The notes under the pieces are model-generated. The model was given only the letters and a program-made list of their open reading frames with translations, made no database searches and had not been told where the DNA came from. 64,000 nucleotides of DNA from Symbiodinium microadriaticum (Eukaryota > Sar > Dinophyceae > Suessiales > Symbiodiniaceae). Where the stretch lies: contig LSRX01001196.1 in NCBI GenBank assembly GCA_001939145.1, positions 97,971 through 161,970 on the forward strand, read 5' to 3'. Below, piece by piece: positions 19,529-30,520 of this stretch (the first letter of the stretch is position 1; every line of letters begins with the position of its first letter). The translations under genes and the position numbers were made by a program.

Positions 19529-21511
19529 CCTCAAACTTCCCAAATAATCCCGAATAGTTTTTTTGTGTTAAAGCCAACAGCGAGCCCTAAAGCTAGCCAC
19601 CCTGTGCCCTTTAAAACCCCCTACAAAACCCACTCAATTCAGGCTCCAGCCTCCATCATCGGTGAGGTGGGACAAGCAGCCGTATCTGATGGATGTGGGG
19701 TCCCAGGCTTGAGGGAATCGGCAAAAGTCGACAAGAATCATTCCGAGCGAAACGCACATGGGTTATTCAATCGTTATGGACTTTCCCTCAAGGTCCCGAT
19801 ATCCTACATCGAGGTTCCGGGAAGCTCTGAGCAAGACCATGTTTGTTTACCATACCTTAAGGTGAGTGATTTCATGAAGTGTCTACTCAATCATCACGAG
19901 GAGGTAGTGTTTGGTGGCATGGTTTTTGGCAAAGCAGCTCAAGAGCTCAACTCGACTTTTTGGGCACGCTTCAAGAAGCACCACCCAGATCACATGATTT
20001 TCGAATCCGTTCAGGAGTCAGAATGGGGGCTTTGTGTTCCTATCATGATACATGGAGACAAGGGACGGACACTTCAGAAGTCTCCGATTTACGTGCTTAG
20101 TTTCGAGTTGGCTCACGGATTACCTCCTCAACTATTGCGCAAGTGCTCATTCGACTGCAAGAGGAACACAAGACACCATTCAGATTCTACGTTGCAGTGG
20201 AGCTGTGCAAAGCGAGCTTCAGGAAAGCGGAAGTTTGCAGAGATGGACTTCAGTGGGTGTACCATGGAATGCCCTGCCAAGCACCTAGATGAGGCCTCGA
20301 GCGGTAACCACCAACGTCACAACAACAAGGGGCACTCCTACCTCAGCCGTTTCCTAGTTTCGGCCTTGCCTTCCAAACTTTACAGCAAGAATGATAAGGC
20401 TTTGCCCAGCCTTTTGAAGGAAACTGCGAAGGAGCTGCGAAGCTTGTTCCATGAGGGCCTGAAGCACACCAAGTCAGGTTCCCAGGTGAAGTTTGTTTTC
20501 ATAGGTGCTAAGGGAGACTCCGAGTGGCATTGGGAGGCAGCAGCATTTACGAGAAGCTATCACCGATCGGGAACAGTCCGAAACCTCATGGTCTGCCCTC
20601 TATGTGATGCTGGTGCCGAAGGCGTCAGCTTTACAGATGTGAGCGACGCGCCTGTTTGGCTGCCAACAGTTGGCGCCAGCGATCCATGGGATCAGGTCCC
20701 GCCGTTGAACGAAGCCCCGTATGCTTCAAGATTCCCGGCTAGCTTATATAAATTTGATCCATTTCATGTTCTGAAATTCGGGGTGTTTAGAGATGCTGTA
20801 GCTTCTACGATCATCCGGCTAGGACACATGGCCTACTTTGATTATGACGATTCAGAATCTTGCGGTGTACCCGAGAGGCTTTCTCGTGCTTATGCACTCT
20901 ACAGCATGTGGTGCCTTGCCAAAGGCAAGTGCCAGACACTCAAGCGCTTTTCCCGGGCAAACTTTAACTACGGCACAAACTCGAATTTTCCTTGGATCAA
21001 TGCCAAAGGCAGCGAGATCGTTATTTTGATGATGTGGCTGGAGTTTCAGCTGCAAGTCTTTCTACGTGAGCCCAAGGAGCCAAGCGACAGTGTTCTTTTG
21101 CAGGCCATGCTGCAGATGTTCCGTGGTGGACTATCTTATATAGGGATAATGCATTCGCACGGGATATGGTTGCCGCATGGCTGTGCAAAGCTTCAACTCG
21201 ATGCAGGATTGTCATTTGCAAGAGGATACGCTTGGCTTGCAAGCTTCTTCACAGCCCTACGTCTCCCCGGCTTCAGACTGCGACCGAAATTGCATTATAT
21301 GATGCATTTGCTCATGGACTTGAAAGTCCCAGTCGATGCTGGAGAAAGCTATGCTTTGAACTCGGCACTGTGGCTGTGTGAAAGTAATGAAGATTTTATT
21401 GGCCGGATATCAAGAGTTTCCCGCCGAGTTCATCCGAAGACGGCAGCAGTCCGAACTGCACAGCGTTACTTGGTTAAGGTGCGCCTTTTGCTGGAGCGGC
21501 TCCACAAATAG
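19529..21511 (+). CDS. Unidentified multicopy-type protein, possibly transposase-derived
   Basis: Uninterrupted reading frame of about 660 codons ending TAG at 21509-21511. It is open from a GTG at 19523 with no ATG near the start, so it probably begins as an exon after GTGCAG| at 19528 or has an undetected upstream exon. Counting from 19523, notable motifs are IMIHGDKGRTL (D179), FIGAKGDSEWHWEAAAF (D332), the pair NLMVCPLCDAGAEG (a zinc-knuckle-like CxxC), and YKFDPFHVLKFGVFRD (D412). The C-terminal half is helical and ends KLHYMMHLLMDLKVP...RTAQRYLVKVRLLLERL. Well-spaced Asp residues in hydrophobic strands followed by a Cys pair recall RNase H-fold DDE transposases such as the KDZ or Plavaka groups, but I cannot assign one. 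No inverted repeats were found flanking it. It may equally be a host multicopy family. Confidence 0.6.
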   Translation, partial: PQTSQIIPNSFFVLKPTASPKASHPVPFKTPYKTHSIQAPASIIGEVGQAAVSDGCGVPGLRESAKVDKNHSERNAHGLFNRYGLSLKVPISYIEVPGSSEQDHVCLPYLKVSDFMKCLLNHHEEVVFGGMVFGKAAQELNSTFWARFKKHHPDHMIFESVQESEWGLCVPIMIHGDKGRTLQKSPIYVLSFELAHGLPPQLLRKCSFDCKRNTRHHSDSTLQWSCAKRASGKRKFAEMDFSGCTMECPAKHLDEASSGNHQRHNNKGHSYLSRFLVSALPSKLYSKNDKALPSLLKETAKELRSLFHEGLKHTKSGSQVKFVFIGAKGDSEWHWEAAAFTRSYHRSGTVRNLMVCPLCDAGAEGVSFTDVSDAPVWLPTVGASDPWDQVPPLNEAPYASRFPASLYKFDPFHVLKFGVFRDAVASTIIRLGHMAYFDYDDSESCGVPERLSRAYALYSMWCLAKGKCQTLKRFSRANFNYGTNSNFPWINAKGSEIVILMMWLEFQLQVFLREPKEPSDSVLLQAMLQMFRGGLSYIGIMHSHGIWLPHGCAKLQLDAGLSFARGYAWLASFFTALRLPGFRLRPKLHYMMHLLMDLKVPVDAGESYALNSALWLCESNEDFIGRISRVSRRVHPKTAAVRTAQRYLVKVRLLLERLHK

Positions 21512-21654
21512 ATGATTTATCCCTCGATCGTACAAATCATATATGTGATGTCTGAACATAGCCCTCGTGCATATGGCCCGTGTGTGTGTGTGCTTTAGAG
21601 CAGGAGCATGTTCCATGACCGAAGTTTGCTGCAGAGTGCCTGGGAAAACAGAGG

Positions 21655-21716
21655 AAATCGCCGATTACGCTTTTTGCGAACGATTGCGCTTTTTGGCAAA
21701 GATAGCGCTTTTTCAT
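21655..21716. repeat. Short tandem motif CGCTTTTT x3
   Basis: CGCTTTTT occurs at 21668, 21687 and 21706, spaced 19 bases apart, within GGAAATCGCCGATTACGC... Downstream of the 19.5-21.5 kb gene. Confidence 0.6.
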
Positions 21717-21895
21717 GGGTAAACCAACCATGCCTAAAATTAAGCGCAGCCGGGTTGTCAAGGTAAGTATATACTCCATGGGTGCATGGACCCTGAAAGT
21801 GTGTCCGTTATGAGGGGTGCATGCTCGTTGCAACGACTAAAGGAGTGGCAACCTCCTACAGTAGTTTCACGAAGCCCCATCGACCTTTGGTGTAA

Positions 21896-22010
21896 CCCTA
21901 AGGGTCCATGTTCCATTCTGGTATATACTTCTGCCGTGGCCTTAAAGTAGTCCCTATAAAGGTACTTGTGGGCCAAAGTATATACTATTTGGGCACATGG
22001 ACTCTTCGGG
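21896..22010. repeat. MITE-like family G, copy 2
   Basis: Starts CCCTAAGGGTCCATGTTCC and ends ...CACATGGACTCTTCGGG, flanked by TAA at 21893-21895 and 22011-22013. The interior GGCCAAAGTATATACTATTT is shared with copy 1 at 4808. Confidence 0.85.
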
Positions 22011-22199
22011 TAACATAACACCCTAAACCCTAAACTACCAAAGTATAACGCCATCCCAACTCATTGCAATCACAAAGTTGCGCAACGCCTAAGGCCCTAC
22101 TAGCCCGATCAAAACCCGGATTGAACAGGGCGCTGCCTTGTATGATTTGATAGCAAATTTGTGGAGGAGAAAAGTTTCGACCAGCTGTCTTCGCTCTGA

Positions 22200-22860
22200 A
22201 TCGAATCCTGAACCCTAAGCTCAAAAGAAACTACAGGTGTGAGTTTAGGGTAGAGGGCTTCTATAAGGCTTCTATAAGGTATAAAGACCTTCTATAAGGC
22301 TCCTATAAGGGTAACTACCCACTTGAAAATGTCCTAGATAAACCTACAATTCCACTCACTCCCGCCTGTTCACTTTGTAAAACCCCAGATCGTAAAGCCC
22401 GCAAGTCCTCTTTACAAATACCCGTGCCACTAAACTCACTAAACTCGAGTAGTGACTAGGTACTACGGAAGGATATAGTACGAATTAGGGGTCTTATCAA
22501 TAGCTATATATTACAACATGCCCAGGCCTCCCCCTGTTCTAAGTATCAAGGCCCTCATCTTGAACCCTAAACCCTAAACCCTAAACCCTTAAAACCCGAA
22601 ACCCTAAAAGCCCTAAGCACCCTAAACCCCTCATCTTACTTGATGCTGGCCTCGCATTGAGAACTCCAGAGCCTGATGACTAGAATTCAGTTCCGGCGGC
22701 CGGGTCTTAAGAAGAAGAGCCCCTTTACTGTTGATGATATGGTTTATGTTTCGGGTTTTGGGGGGTTTTATGGCTTATAGGGTTTAGGGTGAAGGGTTTA
22801 GGGTGTAGGGTGTTTAGGGCTTTTAGGGTTTTTAGGGTTTAGGGTTTCGGGGTGTATCAT
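22200..22860. other. Intergenic, telomere-like words
   Basis: CCCTAAA array at about 22560-22640 and TTTAGGG words at 22780-22850, in opposite orientation. A TTCTATAAGG(C/T) motif repeats at 22258-22310. No gene. Confidence 0.5.
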
Positions 22861-23037
22861 ACTGTCGATGATATAAATCCTGCATTACCTTATTCTTGGC
22901 ATCAAAACAGATAGGGTCTTTGGGCCCAAAAGCCTCAAAGCATGAGTCCTTTGAGGGTAAGGGTTAAGGACCTTAAACTATAGGAATTATCGTATATTCC
23001 GTGCTATGGGTATTGCAGGATTTATATCATCAACCGT
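22861..23037. repeat. MITE-like family C, copy 2, carrying a nested family D element
   Basis: Left end GTCGATGATATAAATCCTGC and right end GCAGGATTTATATCATCAAC. The element is interrupted after CTGCATTACC by the family D copy at 22893-22963. Removing that insert and one TTA restores the usual family interior CCTTAAGGACC... Confidence 0.85.
22893..22963. repeat. MITE-like family D, copy 2 (nested in family C)
   Basis: 71-bp element with ends TTCTTGGCATCAAAAC and CTTTGAGGGTAAGGG. It shares GGGTCTTTGGGCCCAAAAGC with copy 1 and is flanked by TTA on both sides (22890-22892 and 22964-22966). It lies cleanly inside a family C element, which fixes the insertion site. Confidence 0.85.
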
Positions 23038-24308
23038 ATCGAAGGTTCCTGCTACGCAGATTGGACCTTTTCCGGCTGAGATAGGGCTTTCTGTAAGATT
23101 CCAGTCTTACTGCTCGACCCGAGAGCCTCGACAGTTAGCTCGCTGCTCCTAGACATATATATATATATATAAATTAGGGTTTAGGGTTTAGGGCTTGTCG
23201 TTGAGGTTGCTTGGGATCTAGTGTTTAGTTTTGTATGGCTTGGACTCTTGTTGCACGCTTTCTGGGCGCCCCTGGAAGGATTGCTGAGTAGGGCAGGTGG
23301 CTTCCAGATGTCGATGTCGACTCCCACAACAGCTGATGCCTTCCTTATGTTACTTAACCTTCAGAGACATGGGATTTCAGACACAGGCTCTAAACCCAAC
23401 AGGGATCATTCTTGTGAGAGAACTGTGATTCTCAAGCGGCCGCAGCAACAACACAGCCCTTGAGCAAGACACTACCTTGGATGATATATGGGAGGATATC
23501 TACGTGGAGAGTTTTGAAGATCTTTTAAGGGGGTCTGAGCTGCTATGCTGCACAACTAAGTAGCAGGTGGGTTCATGCAGAAGTTACTGCAACAACCCAA
23601 GAACCACCCAACGGTCCCCTAAAAGCCTTAACCAAACCCTCAAGCCCAAAACGGCCCACAACCCACCACCCCGCACCCTGCCTGCCCCCCCTCTCCAAAA
23701 CTCCAAAGCCCATCCTAAACCCTAAACCCTAAACCCCTAAACCCTAAACCCTAAACCGTAATGAGTGAAATACCCCACCTGACAACCGACTGGCGGGCTG
23801 GCTCTGCGAGAGGCAGGTACGATTTCTGAAGCCTGAAAAACGCTAAACCCCTGCACCTTAAACCCTAAACCCTATACCCTAAACCCTACACCCTGAACCC
23901 TAAAACCCTAAACTCCTGAAGCCTTAAACCCCTGAACCCCTAAACCCCTAGACCCCTGAAGCCCTAAAGACCAATTCAAGCCTGACATCCTCAACCCCAC
24001 ACCCTAAACCCAGTGGTTTATAGGGTTTAGGGTGTGGGGTTGCGCTGTTAAGGTTGAGTGTCCAAACCCCCGAAACCCAGGCTTCCTGACTTAGTAGAAG
24101 TGAACTTTTTGGCAGGGAGCCCTAAGCCGCAAGGTGCTTATAGGGTCCAGGTAGGGTAGTTATTGAAGTTCATAAAAGGGGGTTTAGGGTTTAGGGTATA
24201 GGGTATAAACGGGTTTGGCTGTAAGTCAGCCGGTTTCCGCGCCGCGAGCCATGGACGACACCCATTCTGCCACGTCTGCCCTGGAGGACTGAGTCCGCTG
24301 GGTGCTAT
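23038..24308. other. Intergenic with CCCTAAA arrays and an (AT)n tract
   Basis: (AT)n at 23154-23172, then an 80-codon ORF (23221-23463) without motif. CCCTAAA arrays occur at 23715-23760 and 23857-23960, and TTTAGGG words at 24008-24040 and 24181-24205. No supported gene. Confidence 0.45.
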
Positions 24309-24421
24309 CTAGGTTCCCCAGTAGTACCCTTTTTGCCCTTTCTATCTGGGGGTCTCCTTATTAAAGCCGAATATTAGGAAAAAGGGTACCCTTATTCTTA
24401 AGGGGTTACTGGGGAACCTAG
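24309..24421. repeat. MITE-like family E
   Basis: CTAGGTTCCCCAGTAGTACC at left pairs with GGGGTTACTGGGGAACCTAG at right, about 113 bp. Single copy in the window. Confidence 0.75.
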
Positions 24422-24439
24422 TTATAAATTCAGGGTTCA

Positions 24440-24690
24440 GCCCTAACCCTAAATTCCCCAAACCCCTGAACCCTTAAACCTCGAACAACTAAACTTAAAC
24501 CCCAAACCCAAACCCCCCTAAACCTGAAACCCTAAACCCTAAAACCCTAAACCCTTAACCCAAATAGTAAGCGCCTAACACCCCCAAGCCCCTAAACCCC
24601 TAAAGCCCTAAACCCCAAACCCTCGGCCGAGGTTTGGTCTTGTTTTGGGCTTTGGGGTTTGGGGGGTTTAGGGTTTAGGGTTTGGCTGGC
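24440..24690. repeat. CCCTAAA tract switching to TTTAGGG
   Basis: Degenerate CCCTAAA words from 24440 to about 24625 are followed by TTTGGGG/TTTAGGG words to 24690. It forms an inverted arrangement of telomere-like DNA. Confidence 0.75.
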
Positions 24691-25106
24691 TATAGTAGGG
24701 TTATAAGTTATGACTCCCCAAATTTGTATTTGTAGTTACCTATACCCTAAACCCGAAACCCTACCCTCCAAGTGGGTGTGGTCTCGGCTTTTTTGGCTGT
24801 TGAAAGTAAATAAGATTCAGTACTGAAACGCTAAAACGGCCTTAGGGTGTAGGCTATGGGCTTTACAGTCTTAGAGAACAGCTTTGAGTCATAAGTTTGT
24901 CATTCGATACATCCTAAATGTCATAACATGAAACTATGTAAAGAAGCCCCTTGGTATCGAAATTGCACAGCTGGCATCCCACTGCTCTGAATCAATGGGA
25001 GAAGTCTGGTCTTGTTAATTGGATTCTGCGTCTTGAAAGAGCCTGTTGTAGAGGAGCTCGATTGTTGGTAGGGGCGAGGGAGGTGCGAAGCTTATAGTGG
25101 AGAGAG

Positions 25107-25219
25107 TACGTAGAGAACCCAGCACCCCTGAATTAAGGAATATACCTTAGATCATAATATTAAGGCCCCTATAATTTAAGGTCTATTCCTTAATTGAGGG
25201 GTATTGGGTTCTCTGCGTA
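25107..25219. repeat. MITE-like family A, copy 3
   Basis: Termini CGTAGAGAACCCAGCACCCC and reversed CGCAGAGAACCCAATACCCC, with interior AATTAAGGAATATACCTTA. TA lies on both outer flanks. Confidence 0.85.
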
Positions 25220-26100
25220 GAGAGCCTTGCCTGGTCCTCCGATACCCAGCCTTGAGCCTTCGTAGGCTCTCCTCACTCAGCACCATTCTGACATTACAAT
25301 CCCAGCCGTACAAAGTAGTCATGGTTTCTCCCACATGTGATTGTATAATATCCCAGCTTTTAGCATTAGTCGATGGCTTTCTATGGTAAAATGATAAGAT
25401 TAAAATAAACGACAACAAAACAATAGCACATCTGGCTTTCCGGAAGTTTCTTGTATTTCTGGCCGGCAAGGGGGCGCTGCTGGAAGGGGCCGTGGACGCG
25501 GTCTGGGCAATGGCAGGGCCAGAGGCGGAAGGGCCAGACGAAAGTTTCCCCCTCACCTCTCCACACGCCCGATATTCGCATTCCTGCTCTTGTGAATTAT
25601 TTGTGCTGGGCTCCTACCCGGGCATACTTTCATGCGCTTACAGAGGTTGCCCTCAAGCGTGTGTGCAACGGGTGTGGCAGCAGACAGACTTTGCTGCTTA
25701 CTTCATGGAGCAGTGTTTGATCCGGGCGAAAGGCAAAGAGCACGAAGATGTAGAATGGGTGTGGTCTGCAAGATGGTGGGCAGGCATTGGCTCTCGTTGT
25801 GCTGCCGGGCAACCACCAACTCAGCAACCGAAGAATTGTTTTCGCGCACAGCCTCCGGCATCCACGGGCACCGACGACAAGAAGAAACAATGACGATACC
25901 AACAGTCAGAGATAAAGATTTTGTACGGGGCCATTATACCACCCCGATTGCCTAACCTAGCTACTAAGTATTCTGGATTCTGGATAGGAATATCCGACCG
26001 CGAATCCTGGGGACAATAGCCCTAAACAGAAGAAGCATAAATAAACCCTAGTCTCCAAATCCTACTGAAGCCGAGGGTCCAAGTTAAGGTCTCGACTTCG
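25220..26100 (+). other. Weak coding candidate, RG-rich segment
   Basis: Overlapping plus-strand ORFs at 25451-25720 and 25492-25893. In one frame near 25461-25560 the DNA reads an Arg/Gly-rich segment (GRGRGRGLGNGRARGG). No splice-consistent model or known family; composition is more gene-like than its surroundings. Confidence 0.2.
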
Positions 26101-26125
26101 ATACCCCAGAGCAACAGCAAGCCCA

Positions 26126-26530
26126 AACCCCAAACCCTAAACCCTAAAACCCTGAACCCTACATCCTACACCCCAAACCCTAAACCCTAAACCCTAAATC
26201 CTAAAACCCAAGCGTAAGCCCGACACTAAGCCCTCAAACCCGAAGCGAATCTTCGGACCCTGAATCCAGGCCCCCCGAAAGCAAATCAAAACTGAGCCCC
26301 GAAGCCTTAAGCTAAGGGTTTCACGGAGGGTTTAGGGTTTATATAGGGTTCCTGAAACTAGACCCACAGACCCCAAATCACACGCAAAAGCAAACCGCAC
26401 AGCCCTAAAAAGTTCGGGTGCAGTGCAGGACGTGGCCGGCAGGCTAAACGACACCGACCGGCCACATCCTCGTTTTTGGGGTCCGGGGATGGGTTTAGGG
26501 TTTAGGGTTTAGGGTGGGGCTGCACCGGCT
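26126..26530. repeat. Telomere-like words, both orientations
   Basis: CCCTAAA array at 26126-26215, then TTTAGGG array at 26475-26515. No gene. Confidence 0.7.
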
Positions 26531-27056
26531 TTATAGAGCTCTACAAGTGCTGGAGAAGTATGGAATATTGGCCACTTTTGGCTCCATGATATGGCTTTAC
26601 ATGTTTCGTTTGTAGCTTCAAGCAGCTCAGGGATAGTTTGGATACTGCGCCCCGTCAGAAACAGTTGAGTAATATTCATAATATGGATACATAAAGCCCA
26701 TAATAGTAGCCCAATTATAGACTGTTACTGTATGGGGGCAGTGCCCGAGCTAGACTTTATTCATTTTTAGGGATTTTGGGGGGACCTTGCCTTGCAAGGG
26801 GTCCGAGTGTTTGGTATTTCTAGCATCCAACAACCACGGCGTTGGGTTGGGATGCTTAAGGGTAGACGTGACTTCTTCCTTCAAAGCCTTTGTGGCGGTA
26901 TGGTACCCATAAACCCACAGCCACAGACTCTAGCCTAGCCCAAGCCCGTCTGTGCAAACTTAGACACGTATACAGCCTTCTTGGGTTCCCTGACGGACCC
27001 CAAATCCTCAATCGATTGGGTTTTCTGCTCAGGGCGCGGAAAACCCTGAACCCCAA

Positions 27057-27057
<1 letters not shown>

Positions 27058-27089
<32 letters not shown>

Positions 27090-27090
27090 T
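27058..27090. repeat. (CT)n microsatellite
   Basis: About 14 CT units. The 151-codon minus-strand ORF crossing it is not supported. Confidence 0.9.
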
Positions 27091-27309
27091 TTGATTGCCC
27101 CAAAACCCCAGACCCCTAAACCCTGAATCATAACAGCACTCGAATTCATTTTCCGGTGATACTTATGAGAAAGCCTTGTGCTCAGGGTATGCAAATGGCT
27201 TAAGACCGACAGTCGGCCGTTCGGTTGGGGTTTGAAGCTGGTATCTGAAGCTGGTATCCGAGCAGACTGGACGATTGATAAAAAAAATATGGAAGCCTGT
27301 AAATATACC

Positions 27310-27376
27310 ACTTCTATTTTTTGGGGGTTCCTTAACTATAGTATAGTATAATATACCTCCAAAACCCTATTCTTAA
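27310..27376. repeat. Partial family J-like element
   Basis: GGGGGTTCCTTAACTATAGT and AATATACCTCCAAAACCCTATTCTTA resemble the right half of family J (33971 and 44109). A complete partner end was not found. Confidence 0.4.
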
Positions 27377-27759
27377 TTTCTGGAGAGGGGACTGTTGTGG
27401 CGTGCGAAGATAAGCATGGTTTACTTCTTCTGGGCCGTGCAGCGATACATGTGACGTGTCAAAACAAGCATGATTTACCCCTAGCGGGCTCTGCTGCAAC
27501 ACGCGCGACATGAAAAACTTAAAGTATCATGACATGGACGAATGCGAAGACACATATGCTCGTGAGGATTGTCTTATTGCCAATATCTGATGCTCAAAAA
27601 TGTTATCATTGCATTTATTTCCTTGTCTTTTGAAAAACCAACCAATTGATACCGAATGGTAACTTAGCGAATGTTTTGTTTCTGCATGTACTTGTACTTT
27701 GTCTAAGGGTTCCCAGTTAGCAGAATCATTTTTCATATCTACATACACATCTACATTCT

Positions 27760-27955
27760 GTATGTATATATATATATATATACACATACATATACATACA
27801 TATATATATATATAGATACATATTCAACTTGAGTCGCAACCAACAAGTAATCGTGGGTAAACTGTTAGTTGATGCTTGATTGAAAGTCAATGTGTATGTA
27901 TACATACATATATATATATATACATATATATGTATATATATATATATATATATAA
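27760..27955. repeat. (TA)n / (TACA)n microsatellites
   Basis: Two TA-rich runs, about 27762-27820 and 27898-27953, separated by unique sequence. Confidence 0.9.
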
Positions 27956-28763
27956 ATGTTGCAGATGCTCGTCGTACACTGTGTCGCTACACGTTCACAC
28001 CACCCTTTCTGAAGTCTTAAGGCCCCTGCATTACTGCTCACCCTACTCGCTACACCAGTAACCCTAAACCCTAAGCCTTGAACCCAAACCTACATTTTAG
28101 TTCTTTACATCTCCGCCCGACAGCGCCCCTGAGTTTTACCATGTTTTACCTAAACCTTCATGATGATAGCAATAGTGTACTTGTATAGGGTTTCATTGTA
28201 TATTCTGGCCATAACCGTATAGGGTTTATTCTGGAGTCAGGCTCTTGGGCGTTATGGTATATTCTGGCCGTAGCTGCAAAGGGCTTTCTTTCGAAATCAG
28301 GTTCTAGTATGTTCTAGTTGCGAAGGGTTTAGTCGGAGTTATTCGGATTCAGGCCCTAAGCCCTAAACAATCAGGTTCGTGATACTTCTCAACCTCTGTG
28401 CGGCAGCCAGGGCCTCTGTGACGATGTTTGCGGGCTTTCTGGAAGGATGGATGTTCAGGGTGCATTAGGGCTTGTAGGGTTCATTAGGCTTTAGGGGTTT
28501 AGGATCCACCTTTTTTGGGTGTATACAAGGATTTGGGGTTTATATGGGGTATTAGGGTTTAGGGCTGTAGCTAGGGTTTATACAGGGTCGAGGTCTAGGG
28601 TAAGCTCGAGCCGAGAGGTGTCCAAGTATCTAGCCTTCAGAGGCTTCCCCAAGCGTGTCCCTTCTGATTCCGATTGTCCGAAACCTTCTTCCGTCTTCCA
28701 GGTAGTTTTTGTTCCAACTATGTCGTGTGTGCGTTCGAGCATAAGCTACCCACGACAGGGGGG

Positions 28764-28790
28764 CTGATGATGATGATGATGGTGATGACA

Positions 28791-28823
<33 letters not shown>

Positions 28824-28871
28824 TGGATGAAGATGACGATGACGATGACTCCAATGACGATGACGATGCTG

Positions 28872-28924
<53 letters not shown>

Positions 28925-29060
28925 AGCGATGCCGATGATGGAGATCGAGATGCTGCGGCTGAAACTGATGACGATGATGACGGTGATGGAGATGGAGATA
29001 CTGACGGTCATGAAGAACCTGCTGAGGATGATGAAGATGAGGATGGCTATCAATCTATGA
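28764..29060. repeat. Compound trinucleotide repeat (GAT)n-(GCT)n-(GAT)n
   Basis: GATGATGAT from 28764, an uninterrupted (CTG)n run at about 28868-28923, then GATGAC-type units to 29050. All frames are open, so 128-codon and 111-codon ORFs appear on both strands; one frame reads Asp-rich/poly-Ala/Asp-rich. A short acidic exon cannot be excluded, but the repeat explains the ORFs. Confidence 0.85.
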
Positions 29061-29285
29061 ATCTATCTATCGATCGGTATGTCTATCTATCTATCTTTAT
29101 TTCTTTCTTTCGTTCTTGATTTATTTATGTATTTAGTTAGTTAGTTCTTTATTTCGTTGTTTCTTTATTCCTTTCTTTCTTTATTTATTTATTTTTTTAT
29201 TTATTTCTTTTTTTAGTTGTTTTCTTTCTTTCTTTCTTTCGTTCTCTCTCTCTCTCTCAAAACTCTGTGTGTATATATAAATATA
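29060..29285. repeat. (TCTA)n / (TTTC)n pyrimidine-rich repeat
   Basis: TCTATCTA followed by TTTCTTTCTTTC and TCTCTC tracts, then a TATATA palindrome at 29272-29290. Confidence 0.85.
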
Positions 29286-29384
29286 TACACAGTCTGTATA
29301 GATCCTTCGAGCAGGCTGAAACGCCAGCAAACCCTTGAAACCTTTGCAACCCTAAACCTTACAATTCTAAAGCCCAAAACTCTT

Positions 29385-29470
29385 CAGGGTTTAGGGTTCA
29401 GGGTTTAGGGTTCAGGGTGTAGGGTTCAGGGTTTAGGGTTCAGGGTTTAGGGTTCAGGGTTAGGGTTTAG
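29385..29470 (+). repeat. Telomere-like array TTTAGGGTTCAGGG
   Basis: Alternating TTTAGGG and TTCAGGG units, about twelve in total. This is a 14-bp higher-order unit. Confidence 0.85.
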
Positions 29471-29698
29471 GGACCCGGCACCCTTCTCCGGCACCCGAGA
29501 TCTTCGCACTGAGATCTTCGGCAGCTTCATCTACTACCTCTTGTCCCTGCGGCAGCGACAAGGTCTGGAGCAGCGCGGCGCGTGGGGCCCCCAGCCTTCC
29601 CAACCCAAAGGGGCCCTAGGTATTGTTGTGGGGGGCGTTTAGGGTTTAGGGTTTAGAAGTTTAGGGTTTCGGGTTTAGGAGTTTATAGAAAGAGGTCC

Positions 29699-29812
29699 TA
29701 CGGTTGATGATATTTTTCTGCATTACCCATAATAAGGAATATACCCTAATTCCCATAGTTTAGGGTGCTTAGAGTAATGCTGGATTTTTATCATCAGCAG
29801 TAGGTATTGATA
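29699..29812. repeat. MITE-like family C, copy 3
   Basis: TACGGTTGATGAT...CTGCATTACC at left and GGATTTTTATCATCAGCAGTA at right, about 114 bp, with interior CCATAATAAGGAATATACCC. Confidence 0.85.
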
Positions 29813-30520
29813 TGGGGGTGTAGGGTTCAGGGGTTGCGGGTTTAGGGTTTAGGGTTCTGGGGGATACTTCCCCAAATATAGAAACATTCTATTACAATAT
29901 AGGTAATTACTTAGTATCTTAAACCCTCATAGTACCTTAACTTAAAGGAACCGTTAAAGTTTGGGGAAGTCGGGGAACTTTTGGGGTGCCTTTTCCTCAT
30001 ACCGCCTATTATAACTCAAAAATGATAATTTCATAGTAGTTTGGATACCAACAACAGGTGGTAGTGATATTCATGATCAACCCGCCAAAAAGTCTATGCT
30101 CTTCTCAAGGTATGTTCGTTTGTTTTTTGAGGCTGTCGTCTAGCAAAAATACAACTGGTGTGTAGAATCCCGGCTTTGGTGTCTTAGGGTATTTTGGGGC
30201 TCGCTCATGGAAGTCAGAGCGTGGGCAGTTGTCAGGCTTGGGGCGGTCTTGAATCGCGTTCCCGACCTACTCTGTCGTAACCCTAAACCCTCAAACCCTC
30301 CAACCCTAAAGCCCTACACCCTAAAACCGTAAAACGCTAAACCCTAAACCTCAACACCCTACATAAAAAAAACCCTTACACCCTAAAACCCCAAAGCCCT
30401 AAACCCGACAACCCTAACAATGTTCGCATCAGTGTAGCTCTGTGGAATCTCCTAAGAGTCCCACGGCTCCCATCCTTTGAGGGTTCCTTTAGGGAGCTCG
30501 AAAAAGGTTTTGAGTTTAGG
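29813..30520. other. Intergenic
   Basis: AT-rich inverted sequence around 29860-29965 (CTTCCCCAAATAT ... TTTGGGGAAGT) may be another MITE. CCCTAAA words lie at 30281-30420. No gene. Confidence 0.4.

Noticed and set aside
19860-19872. Strong GTGAGT donor consensus inside the 19.5-21.5 kb ORF
   Set aside because: The reading frame continues through it as ordinary protein sequence, so it is more likely chance than a used splice site.
28674-29119. Met-, Ile-, Ser- and Asp-rich ORFs on both strands
   Set aside because: All six frames of the GAT/GCT repeat are open; no motif beyond the repeat.
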